A stretch of DNA of 64,000 bases from Inquilinus limosus DSM 16000 (GTDB lineage Bacteria > Pseudomonadota > Alphaproteobacteria > DSM-16000 > Inquilinaceae). Made by a program: the position numbers and the translations under genes. The notes beneath the pieces were generated by a model that was not told the DNA's origin, did no database searches, and worked only from the letters and a program-made list of their open reading frames with translations. Shown one piece after another: positions 44,235 through 55,380 of the stretch. How positions within the stretch are numbered: position 1 is the first letter of the stretch; every line of letters begins with the position of its first letter. The stretch lies in contig NZ_AUHM01000025.1 of NCBI RefSeq assembly GCF_000423185.1, positions 62,001 to 126,000 of the forward strand, written 5' to 3'.

Positions 44235-45130
44235 TGTCGATGGAAGCGCAGCAGCCGATCGCGCCGCCCGCGGCGGCACAGCCGGCGGCCCGCAGCTGGT
44301 GGGTGCTGGCCCTGCGCCGCCTGCGCCGCGAGCCGCTGGGGCTGGCGGGCCTCGCCTTCATCGGCCTGCTCGTCCTGGTCGCAATCCTGGCGCCCTGGAT
44401 CGCGCCCTACGACCCGACCGTGCAGAATCTGGACAACGTCCTGCAGCGGCCGGACTGGGTGCATCTCGCCGGCACCGACGAGCTGGGCCGCGACATCTTC
44501 AGCCGCCTCGTCTGGGGCAGCCGGATCACGCTGCAGATCGTGGTGACGGTGACGCTGATCATCGGCCCGATCGGCCTTTTGATCGGCGTCGTCGCCGGCT
44601 ATTGCGGCGGGCGGGTCGACGCCGTGCTGATGCGGGCCACCGACATCGTCCTGTCCTTCCCGTCCCTGGTGCTGGCCCTGGCCTTCGCCGCGGCCCTCGG
44701 CGCCGGGCTGGGCACCGCGATCGTCGCCATCTCGCTGACCGCCTGGCCGTCGATCGCGCGGCTGGCCCGGGCCGAGACGCTGGTGGTGCGCCAGGCCGAG
44801 TACATCGCCGCGGCGCGGCTCTACGGCGCCTCGCATCTGCGCCTGATCGGCCTCTACGTCATGCCGATGTGCATCCCGTCGGTGATCGTCCGCCTGACCC
44901 TGTCGATGGCCGGCGTGATCCTGACCGCGGCGGGGCTCGGCTTCCTCGGCCTCGGCGCCCAGCCGCCGGCGCCGGAATGGGGGGCGATGATCTCCAGCGG
45001 CCGCAAGTTCATGCTCGACGCCTGGTGGGTCTCGGTGATGCCCGGCCTGGCGATCCTGGCCACCAGCCTGGCCTTCAACCTGCTCGGCGACGCGCTGCGC
45101 GACGTCTTGGACCCCCGCCATGCCCGCTGA
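44234..45130 (+). CDS. DppC-like ABC transporter permease
   Basis: The 298-residue protein has the DppC layout: a cytoplasmic lead, then GTDELGRDIFSRLVWGSRIT near residue 76, six helices and the EAA loop EYIAAARLYGASHLRLIGLY near residue 190. The ATG at 44234 shares one base with the preceding stop. A GTG at 44231 and an ATG at 44240 are alternative starts. It pairs with the DppB-like permease. Confidence 0.9.
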   Translation: MSMEAQQPIAPPAAAQPAARSWWVLALRRLRREPLGLAGLAFIGLLVLVAILAPWIAPYDPTVQNLDNVLQRPDWVHLAGTDELGRDIFSRLVWGSRITLQIVVTVTLIIGPIGLLIGVVAGYCGGRVDAVLMRATDIVLSFPSLVLALAFAAALGAGLGTAIVAISLTAWPSIARLARAETLVVRQAEYIAAARLYGASHLRLIGLYVMPMCIPSVIVRLTLSMAGVILTAAGLGFLGLGAQPPAPEWGAMISSGRKFMLDAWWVSVMPGLAILATSLAFNLLGDALRDVLDPRHAR

Positions 45131-45974
45131 AGCTCCCATGCTGCAGATCGAGAAGCTGTCGGTCGAGTTCGGCGAGGCGGCCCGACCGGTCCGGGCGGTG
45201 CACGAGGTCAGCTTCACGCTGGGCCGCGAGCGGCTCGGCATCGTCGGCGAGAGCGGCTCCGGCAAGTCGACGGCCGGGCGCGCGATCATGCGGCTGCAGC
45301 CGAAGGGCGCGCGGGTGCGGGCCGACGCGCTGCGCTTCATGGACCGCGACCTGCTGAGCCTGAGCGAGCGCGAGATGACCCGGATCCGCGGCGGGGACAT
45401 GGCGCTGATCCTGCAGGACCCGCGCTATTCGCTGAATCCGGTCAAGCCGATCGGTACGCAGATCGCGGAATCCGCGCGGGTGCATCTGAAGCTGGGCAGC
45501 CGGGCGGCGCGGCAGGCGGCGCTGGAGATGCTCGGCCATGTCCGGATCCGGGATCCGGAGCGGATGATGACGCTCTATCCGCACGAGATCTCGGGCGGCA
45601 TGGGCCAGCGCGCGATGATCGCGATGATGCTGCTGAACAAGCCGAAGCTGGTGATCGCCGACGAGCCGACCTCGGCGCTCGACGTCAGCGTGCGACAGGA
45701 CGTGCTGACCCTGCTCGACCGGCTGGTGCGCGAGAACGGCTCCGGCCTGATCCTGATCAGCCACGATATCCGCATGGTCGCGCGCTTCTGCGACCGGATC
45801 CTGGTGATGTATGCCGGAAGGGTGGTCGAGGAGCTGCGGTCGCTCGACGAGGCCGAGCATCCCTACACGCGGGGGCTGATCGCCTCGATGCCCGGCTTCG
45901 ACGGCCCGCGGCCGCACCGGCTGCCGGTGATCGACCGGGCGCGCCTCGCCGCGCTCGAGGAGGCCGCCCGATGA
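45120..45974 (+). CDS. DppD-like ABC transporter ATP-binding protein
   Basis: The 284-residue ATPase has Walker A GESGSGKST, an ABC signature in the variant SGGMGQRAMIAMM rather than SGGMxQRV, and Walker B LVIADEPTSALD. The C-terminal EHPYTRGLIASMPG is the oligopeptide ATPase tail with the [Fe-S]-type stretch absent. It overlaps the permease by 11 bp. An ATG at 45138 is possible. It pairs with the next ATPase for a two-ATPase importer. Confidence 0.88.
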   Translation: MPAEAPMLQIEKLSVEFGEAARPVRAVHEVSFTLGRERLGIVGESGSGKSTAGRAIMRLQPKGARVRADALRFMDRDLLSLSEREMTRIRGGDMALILQDPRYSLNPVKPIGTQIAESARVHLKLGSRAARQAALEMLGHVRIRDPERMMTLYPHEISGGMGQRAMIAMMLLNKPKLVIADEPTSALDVSVRQDVLTLLDRLVRENGSGLILISHDIRMVARFCDRILVMYAGRVVEELRSLDEAEHPYTRGLIASMPGFDGPRPHRLPVIDRARLAALEEAAR

Positions 45975-46726
45975 GCGCTGCCGAGGCCATGATCCGGGTG
46001 TCGGATCTCGACGTCCGCTTCTCCTCCCGCCGCGGCACGGTGCATGCGGTGAAGGGCGTCTCCTTCGCGGTCGAGCCCGGCGGCACGCTCGGCATCGTCG
46101 GCGAATCCGGCTGCGGCAAGTCGACGGTGCTGCGCTGCCTCGCCGGGCTGGAGCAGCGCTGGACCGGCCGGATCGAGCTGGCCGGGCGCCTGGTCGGGCC
46201 GCGGCGCGGCCGCGACGAGCTGGCCCGGGTGCAGATGGTGTTCCAGGATCCCTACGGGTCGCTGCATCCGCGGCACCGGATCGGCCGCGCCCTGGCCGAG
46301 CCGCTGATCGCCATGGGCCTGCCGGATCCCTGGGACCATGTGCCCGGGGCCCTGGCGCGGGTGGGCCTGCCGGCGCGCTTCGCCGACCGCTACCCGCACG
46401 AGCTGTCGGGCGGCCAGCGGCAGCGCATCGCCATCGCCCGGGCGCTGGCCCTGCGCCCGCCGGTCGTGCTGCTGGACGAGCCGACCTCGGCGCTCGACGT
46501 CTCGATCCAGGCGGAGATCCTGAACCTGCTGATGGCCCTGCGCGAGGAGCACCGGCTGACCTATGTCTTCGTCAGCCACGACCTCGCCGTGGTCGGCCAG
46601 ATGTGCGACCGGGTGCTGGTGATGAAGGACGGGGCCTGCGTCGAGGAGCTGCCCTCCGACGCGCTGCGCGCCCGCAGCGTCGCCGCCCCCTACACGAGGG
46701 AGCTGATCGCGAACAGCTTCCTGTGA
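45971..46726 (+). CDS. DppF-like ABC transporter ATP-binding protein
   Basis: The 251-residue ATPase has Walker A GESGCGKST, QMVFQDPYGSLHPRH, ABC signature LSGGQRQRIAIARAL and Walker B VVLLDEPTSALDVS. It overlaps the DppD-like gene by 4 bp (ATGA). It is a little shorter than the usual DppF because the oligopeptide C-terminal extension is short. It is the last gene of the operon and converges on the VOC gene with an 10-bp gap. Confidence 0.88.
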   Translation: MSAAEAMIRVSDLDVRFSSRRGTVHAVKGVSFAVEPGGTLGIVGESGCGKSTVLRCLAGLEQRWTGRIELAGRLVGPRRGRDELARVQMVFQDPYGSLHPRHRIGRALAEPLIAMGLPDPWDHVPGALARVGLPARFADRYPHELSGGQRQRIAIARALALRPPVVLLDEPTSALDVSIQAEILNLLMALREEHRLTYVFVSHDLAVVGQMCDRVLVMKDGACVEELPSDALRARSVAAPYTRELIANSFL

Positions 46727-46736
46727 CCGGCCGGGA

Positions 46737-47480
46737 TCAGGCGATCCGGGTGATGCGGACACCCTGGGTGCGCACGGGGTCGAGATCGCCCGGAGCACTG
46801 CCGGGGGCGACGCGCAGCGTCAGCGACACCGGCCCCTCCCCGCGCGTCGCCAGCGACGCGCCGGCGCGGTCCGGCCCCAGCAGGCCGACCGACTGGCCGT
46901 TGCCCAGCGCGATCGGCACGCCGGAATCGACGGCAGCGCCGAGCAGAGCGCCGTAGCGCCAGGCGCTGACCTCCGGGTTCTCCACCGCCACCTCGATGCC
47001 GGCGACGCCGAGCGCGCCGTTGGCGTGGCGGCGGACATCGCCGTCGGGCACCCGCAGGTGCCGCGGCGTGACGTCACCGCAGAGGAAGGGCAGGTCCGAG
47101 GTCGCCGCCCGCGCCGTGCGCCATTCCAGCCGCTGCCCGTCCGGCCGCAGCCGGCCGCCGTCGGTCGGCCCGTCGAGCGCGAGGCCGCGCGCCTTCGCCG
47201 CCGCCACATCGGTCCCGATGTCGCCGGGCAGCAGGGCGAAGTCGACCAGCCCGTCGCCGGCCTCGCTCAGCACCCGCCACCAGCGGAACTCCGGGTTCGG
47301 ACGGCGGAAGGCGATCAGCTCGATATAGGTGTCGTCGGCGAAGACGATCAGCGCGTTGTGGCTGGCGCCGTGCGTGTGCTCGCCGCCCGGCACCACGGTG
47401 AAGCCGAGCGCCTCGTAATCGGCGACGGTCTGGTCCAGGTCGCGGACGGCGATCACCACGTGATCCAGCGACAGGCTCAT
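46737..47480 (-). CDS. VOC/glyoxalase-fold protein
   Basis: The 247-residue protein has an N-terminal VOC module (LDHVVIAVRDLDQTVADYEALGF, then YIELIAF near residue 55) and a second, weaker VOC module near residues 140-245. It resembles the Glyoxalase_3-like VOC proteins. GGGAG sits 6 bases before the ATG at 47480; a TTG at 47486 is an in-frame alternative with no advantage. It is the last gene of the leftward monooxygenase operon and may act on the oxidised product as a dioxygenase, isomerase or resistance protein. Metal ligands are not clear enough to choose. Confidence 0.72.
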   Translation of the reverse strand: MSLSLDHVVIAVRDLDQTVADYEALGFTVVPGGEHTHGASHNALIVFADDTYIELIAFRRPNPEFRWWRVLSEAGDGLVDFALLPGDIGTDVAAAKARGLALDGPTDGGRLRPDGQRLEWRTARAATSDLPFLCGDVTPRHLRVPDGDVRRHANGALGVAGIEVAVENPEVSAWRYGALLGAAVDSGVPIALGNGQSVGLLGPDRAGASLATRGEGPVSLTLRVAPGSAPGDLDPVRTQGVRITRIA

Positions 47481-47502
47481 GGTCAACTCCCGTTTCGATC
47501 GG

Positions 47503-48111
47503 TCAGGCCTCGGCCTGGACCTGCGGTTCGCCCAGCGACAGCATCAGGCGGTTGGCCCAGTTGAAGAAGGCAGCGCCCTGGATGACATCGGCGACCGCGG
47601 CGTCGTCCAGCCCGGCCGCGCGCAGCCGCGCGACATGCTCCGGCCCGAAGGCCGACGGCGTCGCCGTCAGCGCCACCGCGGCGGCGACGATGGCGTTCCA
47701 GCGTTCGCCCAGATCGGCGCCGACGCCCTCGTCCAGCAGGCGCTGCACGTCGTCGCCGCGCTTGGAATGGACGGTGGCGAAGCGGGAATGGACCGAGGCG
47801 CAGTAGATGCAGCCGTTGAGGCGCGAGGTCGCGGTGGCCGCCAGCTCGCGCTCCGCCCGCGGCAGGCCGCCCTCGGGGTTGTAGAAGATGTCCTTGTCGG
47901 TCCTGGTGCGCGCCTGCAGCACGTCCGGATCGCGCACCAGCAGCCGGAAATAGTCGGATTTGGCGCGGGCCGGGTCGACCAGCCCGGCCCAGTGCCGGTC
48001 GGTCAGCCGGTCGGCCGGATACGGCTCCAGCCAGGGCAGCCAGCCGAGCTCGTCCTGGGTGAAGACGGTCGGCTCCTGGTTGTCGGGATGGATCAGGACG
48101 GTCTCGGTCAT
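47503..48111 (-). CDS. AhpD-like alkylhydroperoxidase-domain protein, CxxC type
   Basis: The 202-residue protein has a carboxymuconolactone-decarboxylase fold with the reactive pair C101-xx-C104 and H108 in CIYCASVH. This is the AhpD-type redox centre. From memory it matches the Avi_7169-type peroxidase family, which occurs beside a luciferase-like monooxygenase and a partner CMD protein exactly as here. It may remove a peroxide or reduce a flavin-derived intermediate. The gene follows the Cys-less CMD protein by 8 bp. Family-level naming should be confirmed by profile search. Confidence 0.83.
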   Translation of the reverse strand: MTETVLIHPDNQEPTVFTQDELGWLPWLEPYPADRLTDRHWAGLVDPARAKSDYFRLLVRDPDVLQARTRTDKDIFYNPEGGLPRAERELAATATSRLNGCIYCASVHSRFATVHSKRGDDVQRLLDEGVGADLGERWNAIVAAAVALTATPSAFGPEHVARLRAAGLDDAAVADVIQGAAFFNWANRLMLSLGEPQVQAEA

Positions 48112-48119
48112 GGCGGGCC

Positions 48120-48713
48120 TCAGGCGGCGGCCAGGGCGCGCAGCCCGGCGACGACGCGGATCTGGAAGGACAGGAAGGCGACGAGCTGCGACAGGGTGAC
48201 GATGTCGGTGGTCGACCAGCCGGCGTCGAGCAGCGCCTGCAGCGCCGCGGCGCTGGCATCGCGCGGGCGGAACACCAGCAGATGCGTGTGCTCCAGCGCC
48301 GCCGCGAGGCGCGGGCCGAGCACGCCGCGGCTCTCATCCGAGACGTGGTGGACCGGGCCGTCCTTGTCCTCGGCGCTCAGCGGCCCGGCCGGATAGCGGC
48401 CATAGGGCCCCTCCGTGGCCGCCCGCTCGGCCTCGACGGCCACGGCGGCGGCAAGGCCGGAATCGCGCTTGGCAAGCGCCTCGGCGTAGAAGCGGGCCGG
48501 CGCCGGCTCGCGGTGCAGCGCCGCGACGAAGGCGGCGACGGCGTGGCGCTCCAGCGCCGACACCGTGCCGGGATCTTCCGGCAGGAACAGCGCCGCCCAG
48601 CTCTTCTGCGCGTTCTCCCGGGCGGCGGGGCGCTGGGCCCGGATCCGGTCGAGGGCGGAGCCGCGCTCGACCCCGGCCAGGAGGTCGATGACATCGGCCG
48701 TCGGTTCGCTCAT
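48120..48713 (-). CDS. CMD-fold protein lacking the CxxC pair
   Basis: The 197-residue protein is a helical carboxymuconolactone-decarboxylase-type fold with no cysteine pair at the AhpD position. TADVIDLLAGVERGSALDRI and the C-terminal DAGWSTTDIVTLSQLVAFLSFQ support this. From memory it fits the Avi_7170 CMD family, always the neighbour of the Cys-containing protein that follows. It may act as a structural or ligand-binding partner in a heteromer. Spacing is 37 bp from the monooxygenase gene upstream and 8 bp to the AhpD-like gene. Confidence 0.78.
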   Translation of the reverse strand: MSEPTADVIDLLAGVERGSALDRIRAQRPAARENAQKSWAALFLPEDPGTVSALERHAVAAFVAALHREPAPARFYAEALAKRDSGLAAAVAVEAERAATEGPYGRYPAGPLSAEDKDGPVHHVSDESRGVLGPRLAAALEHTHLLVFRPRDASAAALQALLDAGWSTTDIVTLSQLVAFLSFQIRVVAGLRALAAA

Positions 48714-48750
48714 CGTCTGGTCCTTCTCACGGATGGTTCTTGCGGCGGCG

Positions 48751-49785
48751 TCAGCAGGACGCGGCGGCGAGGCGGATGTCCCGGTCCCGGCGCACCCAGC
48801 CGAAGGCGGGCGCCACCTCCTGCGCCACCAGCTCGATCGAGCGCAGGATGAAGGGGTGCGGCGGGTCGACCGAATGCACCTGCACCACCAGGTCGGTGGC
48901 CCTCCGCAGCGTGTCGTCGGCGCCGAGTGAGGCGATCACCTCGTCCGGCGTGCCGAGATGCACGTCGAAGGCGGCGATCAGCTGGTCCAGCGTGTCGCCC
49001 GGGGCGCCGCGTCCGGCGGCAGCGAAGCGGTCGGCCTGGCGGCGCAGGCCGCGCTCGGCGAAGCGCCGCGCCGCCTCCCGGTCCTCGGCGACGAAGACGC
49101 TGCGCGAGGCCAGGATGCGCGGCTCCTTCCCCGGCGGCAGCGCCTCGAGATAGGCGTCGATGATCGGGTTCTGGATCTCGGCCAGGGTGGCGTCGGGCGC
49201 CTCGGCCGGCCGCGGCTGGGTGCGCGACAGCATCAGCCCGTCGCCGGCGGCCCCGGCCCGGGCGCCGCCGGCGACCGAGAAGGTGGCCTGCCAGATCCGG
49301 TCCAGCAGCTGCGGCGCCGCCGGATACAGCCGGGTGTCCGCGCCGTCGAGCGGCTTGCCGCCCCAGGCGTCGAGCAGCACCTGCAGGTTCCGGCCGAAGA
49401 TCTGCCCCCGCTCGGCGCTGTCGAGGCCGAAGGCGGCGAAGGCCGAGGGTGTGCCGCCGGTGCCGAGCCCGACCTCGAGCCGACCGTCGGACAGAAGGTC
49501 GAGCACCGCCGCGTCCTCCGCCACACGCACCGGATTCTCCAGCGGCAGGGTGATGATGCCGGTGCCGAGGCGGATGCGCGAGGTGCGGGCCGCGACCTGG
49601 GCCAGGAACACCAGCGGCGCCGGCAGACCGCCCTCCGGCTCGTGGAAATGGTGCTGGGCGACCCAGGCGCTGTCGAAGCCGTGCCGCTCCGCCGCCGCGA
49701 TCTGCTCCGTCGCCAGGCGGTAGCGCTCCTGCGCGCTCGCCTCGTCGAGGAGCCGGGTGAAGAAGCCGAGCCGTTGGATGGTCAC
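48751..49785 (-). CDS. luciferase-like FMN-dependent monooxygenase
   Basis: The 344-residue protein has the LLM barrel: FFTRLLDEASAQERY at the start, a WVAQHHFHEPEGG loop near residue 42, and a VGLGTGGTPSAFAAFGL motif near residue 105. From memory this matches the KPN_01858 group of putative FMN-dependent monooxygenases found with Avi_7169/7170-type proteins. It would oxidise an imported small molecule using reduced FMN and oxygen. No flavin reductase lies in this operon, so reduced FMN must come from elsewhere (one candidate lies at 61191). It follows the fused ATPase gene by 19 bp. Confidence 0.83.
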   Translation of the reverse strand: MTIQRLGFFTRLLDEASAQERYRLATEQIAAAERHGFDSAWVAQHHFHEPEGGLPAPLVFLAQVAARTSRIRLGTGIITLPLENPVRVAEDAAVLDLLSDGRLEVGLGTGGTPSAFAAFGLDSAERGQIFGRNLQVLLDAWGGKPLDGADTRLYPAAPQLLDRIWQATFSVAGGARAGAAGDGLMLSRTQPRPAEAPDATLAEIQNPIIDAYLEALPPGKEPRILASRSVFVAEDREAARRFAERGLRRQADRFAAAGRGAPGDTLDQLIAAFDVHLGTPDEVIASLGADDTLRRATDLVVQVHSVDPPHPFILRSIELVAQEVAPAFGWVRRDRDIRLAAASC

Positions 49786-49804
49786 GGGAGAAAGCCTTTC
49801 GGGG

Positions 49805-51423
<1,619 letters not shown>

Positions 51424-51427
<4 letters not shown>

Positions 51428-52290
51428 ATCGTCCCCCGCCCGATCGACCGGCCGATGCGGTTGGCCGCGAGCACGACCGCCACCACCACGAGGCCGGGAA
51501 CGGTGGTCAGCCACCAGGATGTCGCGATGTAGTTCCGCCCCTCGGCGATCAAGAGGCCCCATTCCGGGGTCGGCGGCGGCGCGCCGTAGCCGAGGAAGCC
51601 GAGGGTCGAGATCTGCAGGATCGCCGTGCCGAACTGCACCGCCGCCAGGGCGATCACCGAGGTCACGGAATTCGGCAGGATGTGCCGCCACAGCACCGCG
51701 CCGAAAGTGCCGCCGCTGCCGAAGGCGGCTTCGACATAGTCGGACCGGCGGACCAGGATCACCTCGGACCGGGCCAGCCGGGCGAAGCGGCCGATCGAGG
51801 TGACGCCGACGGCGATCGCGGCATGCACCGTGCCGAAGCCGAGCAGGATGATGATCGCCAACGACAGCAGCAGCGACGGCACCGACAGCAGCACGTCGAC
51901 GATGCGCATCAGCACCGCGTCGATCCGCCGGCCGGTCGAGCCTGCGAGGAGGCCGATCGCGGTGCCGACCAGCAGGCCGACGGCGACCGCGACGAAGGCG
52001 CCGGAGAGCGAGTTCACCGCGCCGTGGACGATGCGGGCGAACAGGTCGCGGCCGAGCGCGTCGGTGCCGAGGATGTGCTCCGCGCTGGGCGCCCGCAGCT
52101 TCTCCCGCGGCACGCCGGCGACGGCGCTGTAGCTGGTGAACAGGCCGGGGGCGACGGCCCAGGCCGTGACGATGGCGATCACCGCCCACGATAGCAGCAG
52201 GCTCGGCTGCAGCCGTCCGAGCCGGGAGAAGGCTGGGCGCCGGGGCGGCCTGGCGGGCAGAGCGCGATCGGTGGTCTGCAGCGAGGTCAT
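51424..52290 (-). CDS. DppC-like ABC transporter permease
   Basis: The 288-residue protein shows the DppC lead and GTDALGRDLFARIVHGAVNS near residue 74, followed by six helices and a C-terminal EAA-type loop (DYVEAAFGSGGTFGAVLWRH) near residue 178. It is translationally coupled to both neighbours (4-bp overlaps). It belongs to the second peptide-type transporter of the window. Confidence 0.88.
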
Positions 52291-53228
52291 GCGGCGGCTC
52301 CCGGAGACCTCAGGCGCGGGTCCAGCACCGGGGCCAGCAGGTCGACGATGAGGTTGACGACGACGAAGCCGGCGGCGGAGAGGACGACGACCGCCTGGAT
52401 CACCGCCGTGTCCTGGTTGCGCACCGCCCGCTCGGTCAGCGTGCCCAGGCCGTTCAGCCCGAACACCGTCTCGGTGATCACGGCGCCGGCCAGGATCTCG
52501 CCGAACAGCACGCCGGCGATGGTCAGCGTCGGCAGCAGCGCGTTGCGGGCCACGTGCCGCCACAGCACCCAGGCGCGCGATGCGCCCTTGGCGCGGGCAA
52601 CGGCGACGAAGGGATGGGTCGAGACCGCGTCGATGTTGCGCACCAGGATCTGCGCCAAGGGCGCGGAGATCGGCACCGCCAGGGTCAGCACCGGCAGGAC
52701 CAGCCCTTCCCAGGGCCCGGGGTTGATCACCGGGATCAGCTTCAGCCGGAAGGAGAAGATCTGGATCAGCATGATGCCGAGCCAGAAGGTCGGGACCGAG
52801 ACGAACAGCGACGGCAGCGACTGGATGGCGGAGCGCAGCCAGGAGAAGGCGGCGAGGCTGGACAGGGCGGCGATCGCCACCGCCAGCAGCAGCGCCAGGG
52901 CGAAGCCGAGCCCGGCCAGCCACAGGGTCGACGGCAGGTTGGCCAGGAGCGAGTCCCCGACCGGCACGCCGGCCTGCACCGAAGTGCCGAAATCGCCGGT
53001 CAGGAAGTTGCCCAGCGTGTGCAGGTACTGCGACCAGACCGGGCTGTCCGCGCCGTAGGACTGGCGGATCTCGGCGATCTGGTCCGGGCTCAGCCCCAGC
53101 TCCGGGTTCTGGAACTTGATCAGGATGGCATCGCCGGGCAGAGCCTGCAGCAGGATGAAGGCGGCCGTGAAGGCGGCCCACAGCACCAGCACCGCCTGCC
53201 CCACCCGGCCGAGGAGGTAGCGGGTCAT
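52287..53228 (-). CDS. DppB-like ABC transporter permease
   Basis: The 313-residue protein has six helices and an EAA region HPFVAVARAKGASRAWVLWRH near residue 204. It overlaps the DppC-like gene by 4 bp. It is separated from the binding-protein gene upstream by a 277-bp gap that contains repeat family B copy 2. Length and motifs are complete. Confidence 0.88.
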   Translation of the reverse strand: MTRYLLGRVGQAVLVLWAAFTAAFILLQALPGDAILIKFQNPELGLSPDQIAEIRQSYGADSPVWSQYLHTLGNFLTGDFGTSVQAGVPVGDSLLANLPSTLWLAGLGFALALLLAVAIAALSSLAAFSWLRSAIQSLPSLFVSVPTFWLGIMLIQIFSFRLKLIPVINPGPWEGLVLPVLTLAVPISAPLAQILVRNIDAVSTHPFVAVARAKGASRAWVLWRHVARNALLPTLTIAGVLFGEILAGAVITETVFGLNGLGTLTERAVRNQDTAVIQAVVVLSAAGFVVVNLIVDLLAPVLDPRLRSPGAAA

Positions 53229-53252
53229 GGGCGGGGCCTCGCATCCCTATCC

Positions 53253-53422
53253 GAGTCCCCCCTCCCCTCGCGGGAGGGGGCTAGGGGGAGGGGGTTCTCT
53301 CGGCTCGGCCCACCCCCGGATTTCGGCAAGCCGGCTCGGACGGCAACATCACGCCAAGGCCATTCGCGCGCGGACGCGCGCAGCCCCCTCCCCCTGCCCC
53401 CCTCCCGCAAGGGGAGGAGGGG
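53253..53422. repeat. intergenic inverted repeat, family B copy 2
   Basis: The left end has GTCCCCCCTCCCCTCGCGGG, and the right end CCCTCCCGCAAGGGGAGGAG. It copies the element at 23136-23309, with the same CTCTCGGCT and GCGCGGACGCGCGCAG interior marks. It lies inside the monooxygenase operon between the binding-protein gene and the permease gene. The remaining 80 bases to 53505 hold no gene. Confidence 0.75.
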
Positions 53423-53505
53423 CAAGAAAAGGCGCGGCGGGGCAACGCTACCTTGGAAGAGGGCTGTGGTGCCGCTACGCATCGGTCGGATCTTCCTTCC
53501 GCCAC

Positions 53506-55137
53506 TTAGTGCTCGGCCAGCCAGGTGCCGTAGAAGTACGGCCGGCCGACCGCCTCGAAGGCGATGCCCTTGACGTAGGGGGCGCCGGCATAGGCCTGCG
53601 GCTCCTCGAAGATCGGGATGGCGTAGGCCTGGTCGAGGACATAGGCCTGGACCTCGCCGGCGATCTGCAGCCGCTTGGCGCTGTCCGGTTCCGAAGCCAG
53701 CGCCTCCAGCAGGCCGTTCAGCTTGTCGTCGACGAAGCTCTTCACCTTGGTGCTGGCACCGCCCTTCTGGCGCAGCACGTCGCGGTTGGCCGGGTGGTAC
53801 TGGCTCTTGATCACGTCCGGGTCGGCGCGGCCGACCATGGCCGGCGAGACCGGCGTCTTCTCCGGGTCGAGATTGTCGACCGTGGCGCTGCCGGAATCGC
53901 CGGCCAGAACGTTCAGCTTGACGCCGACCCGGGCCCATTGCTGGGCGACCAGCTGCAGCGTCTCCTTGTTCTGCGGCTGCGGCAGCGATTCATAGGCGGT
54001 CAGCTCCAGCGTCCTGCCGTCCTTGTGGCGCAGCCCGTCGGAGCCGAGGGCCCAGCCGGCCTCGTCGAGCAGCCGCTTCGCCAGCTCCTCGTCATGGGTC
54101 AGCTTGGCCGAGAGGTCGACATAGCCCAGCGCGGTCGAGGCGATGATCGAGGTCGCCTTCGGATAGTTCTCGGAGAACAGCGTGCCGACGATCTCGTCGC
54201 TGTCGGTCGCGTGCAGCAGCGCCTGCCGCACCCGGAGATCGGCCACCAGCGGGTTGTCCGGCCGGAACACCACGCTGTTGTTCACGCCGCGGGTCGGCGC
54301 GGCATAGACGGTGTAGCCCTGGTCCTGCACCTGCGGCTCGTCATAGGCCTGGACCTGGCGGATGAAGTCGGCCTGGCCGGCCAGCAGCGCGCCGATGCGG
54401 ACGCTGTCCTCCGGCGTCACGATGTAGTGGATGCCGTCGAGATAGGCGCGGCCCTGATGCGCCAGCGGCGCCGGGCCCCAGGCGTAGTCCGGCCGCGCCT
54501 TCAGCACCAGCTCCTTGCCCAGCGTCTCGCTCTCGACCACGAAGGGGCCGGAGCCGATGATCTTGGTGGCGTCGCCCAGCTCGTCGAAGGGACGCGCCAG
54601 GGTGGCGGGCGAGACGAGGCCCGAGCCGATCACCGATGTGCCCTGCAGGAAGCCGGGCGATGGCTTCCTGAAGAAGAAGCGCACCGTATAAGGGTCGACC
54701 ACCTCGCTGCGGTCGTAGTTGTTGATGACCTCGGAAACCGGCAGCTTCAGCGCCGGATTGCCGCGGCCGTAGGTGTCGTAGTTCTTCGCCACCGCGTCGG
54801 CGTCGAGCGGCGTGCCGTCGGAGAAGGTGACGCCCTTCCGAATCTTGAACGTGTATTCGGTGGCGTCGGCATTGACCGCCCAGGACTCGGCGATCCAGGG
54901 CTTGATCTCGAGGGTCTTCGGATCCTGCCAGGTCAGCTTGTCGGTGATCTGGTTCAGGATTCCGCCGTTCGGGTAGAAGCCGCCCGCCGGCGGGTACAGG
55001 TTGGTGTGCGCCTGCTGCTCCAGATAGATCAGCGTGCCGCCTTTGACCGGCGTCTCATCGGCCGCCGGGGCGGGGCCTGCGGCCAGCATCGCGCCGACCA
55101 GGGCCGCCATGCAGCTGAAGCGTATGTTGATCGACAC
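53506..55137 (-). CDS. peptide-type ABC transporter substrate-binding protein of the monooxygenase operon
   Basis: The 543-residue protein has a signal peptide (about 1-25, ending PAPAA) and a family-5 binding domain with GGTLIYLEQQAHTNLYPP and SDGTPLDADAVAKNYDT. From memory it matches the KPN_01854-type binding proteins, which occur with the Avi_7169/7170 and KPN_01858 genes. The GTG at 55137 has GGAAGGGG about 5 bases upstream; an ATG at 55230 would put the signal peptide 31 residues inside. It is the first gene of the leftward operon. The preceding AT-rich DNA is the promoter. Ligand unknown; the oxidation genes suggest a sulfur- or nitrogen-containing compound. Confidence 0.85.
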   Translation of the reverse strand: MSINIRFSCMAALVGAMLAAGPAPAADETPVKGGTLIYLEQQAHTNLYPPAGGFYPNGGILNQITDKLTWQDPKTLEIKPWIAESWAVNADATEYTFKIRKGVTFSDGTPLDADAVAKNYDTYGRGNPALKLPVSEVINNYDRSEVVDPYTVRFFFRKPSPGFLQGTSVIGSGLVSPATLARPFDELGDATKIIGSGPFVVESETLGKELVLKARPDYAWGPAPLAHQGRAYLDGIHYIVTPEDSVRIGALLAGQADFIRQVQAYDEPQVQDQGYTVYAAPTRGVNNSVVFRPDNPLVADLRVRQALLHATDSDEIVGTLFSENYPKATSIIASTALGYVDLSAKLTHDEELAKRLLDEAGWALGSDGLRHKDGRTLELTAYESLPQPQNKETLQLVAQQWARVGVKLNVLAGDSGSATVDNLDPEKTPVSPAMVGRADPDVIKSQYHPANRDVLRQKGGASTKVKSFVDDKLNGLLEALASEPDSAKRLQIAGEVQAYVLDQAYAIPIFEEPQAYAGAPYVKGIAFEAVGRPYFYGTWLAEH

Positions 55138-55239
55138 GACTACCCCTTCCGCGGATGTGCGAAGCCATTGATCATCAATTTCATGATGTACTTTCGGCGC
55201 AGCAGACGCCTCCGGCACAGCAGGGCTCATCCTTTGGCC

Positions 55240-55310
55240 CGCCTAATTCACCGTACCTCGCGATCATTATGATATAAAATACAAATATTTATCGTTTTTT
55301 GTTCATGGAA
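55240..55310 (-). promoter_or_regulatory. AT-rich promoter region of the monooxygenase operon
   Basis: The 243-base gap 55138-55380 has about 60 % AT between 55255 and 55305, with TTATGATATAAAATACAAAT on the plus strand. The minus strand has CATAAT as a -10 candidate. It is one of four AT-rich islands in the window. No clear -35 or dyad is visible, so the exact start is open. Confidence 0.4.
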
Positions 55311-55380
55311 GCGAAGGCGTCGGCCGGCAGCCCGTTCGGGCTGGCCGGGGAAGGTTGAGCAGCGAGTATCGGCCGTCGCC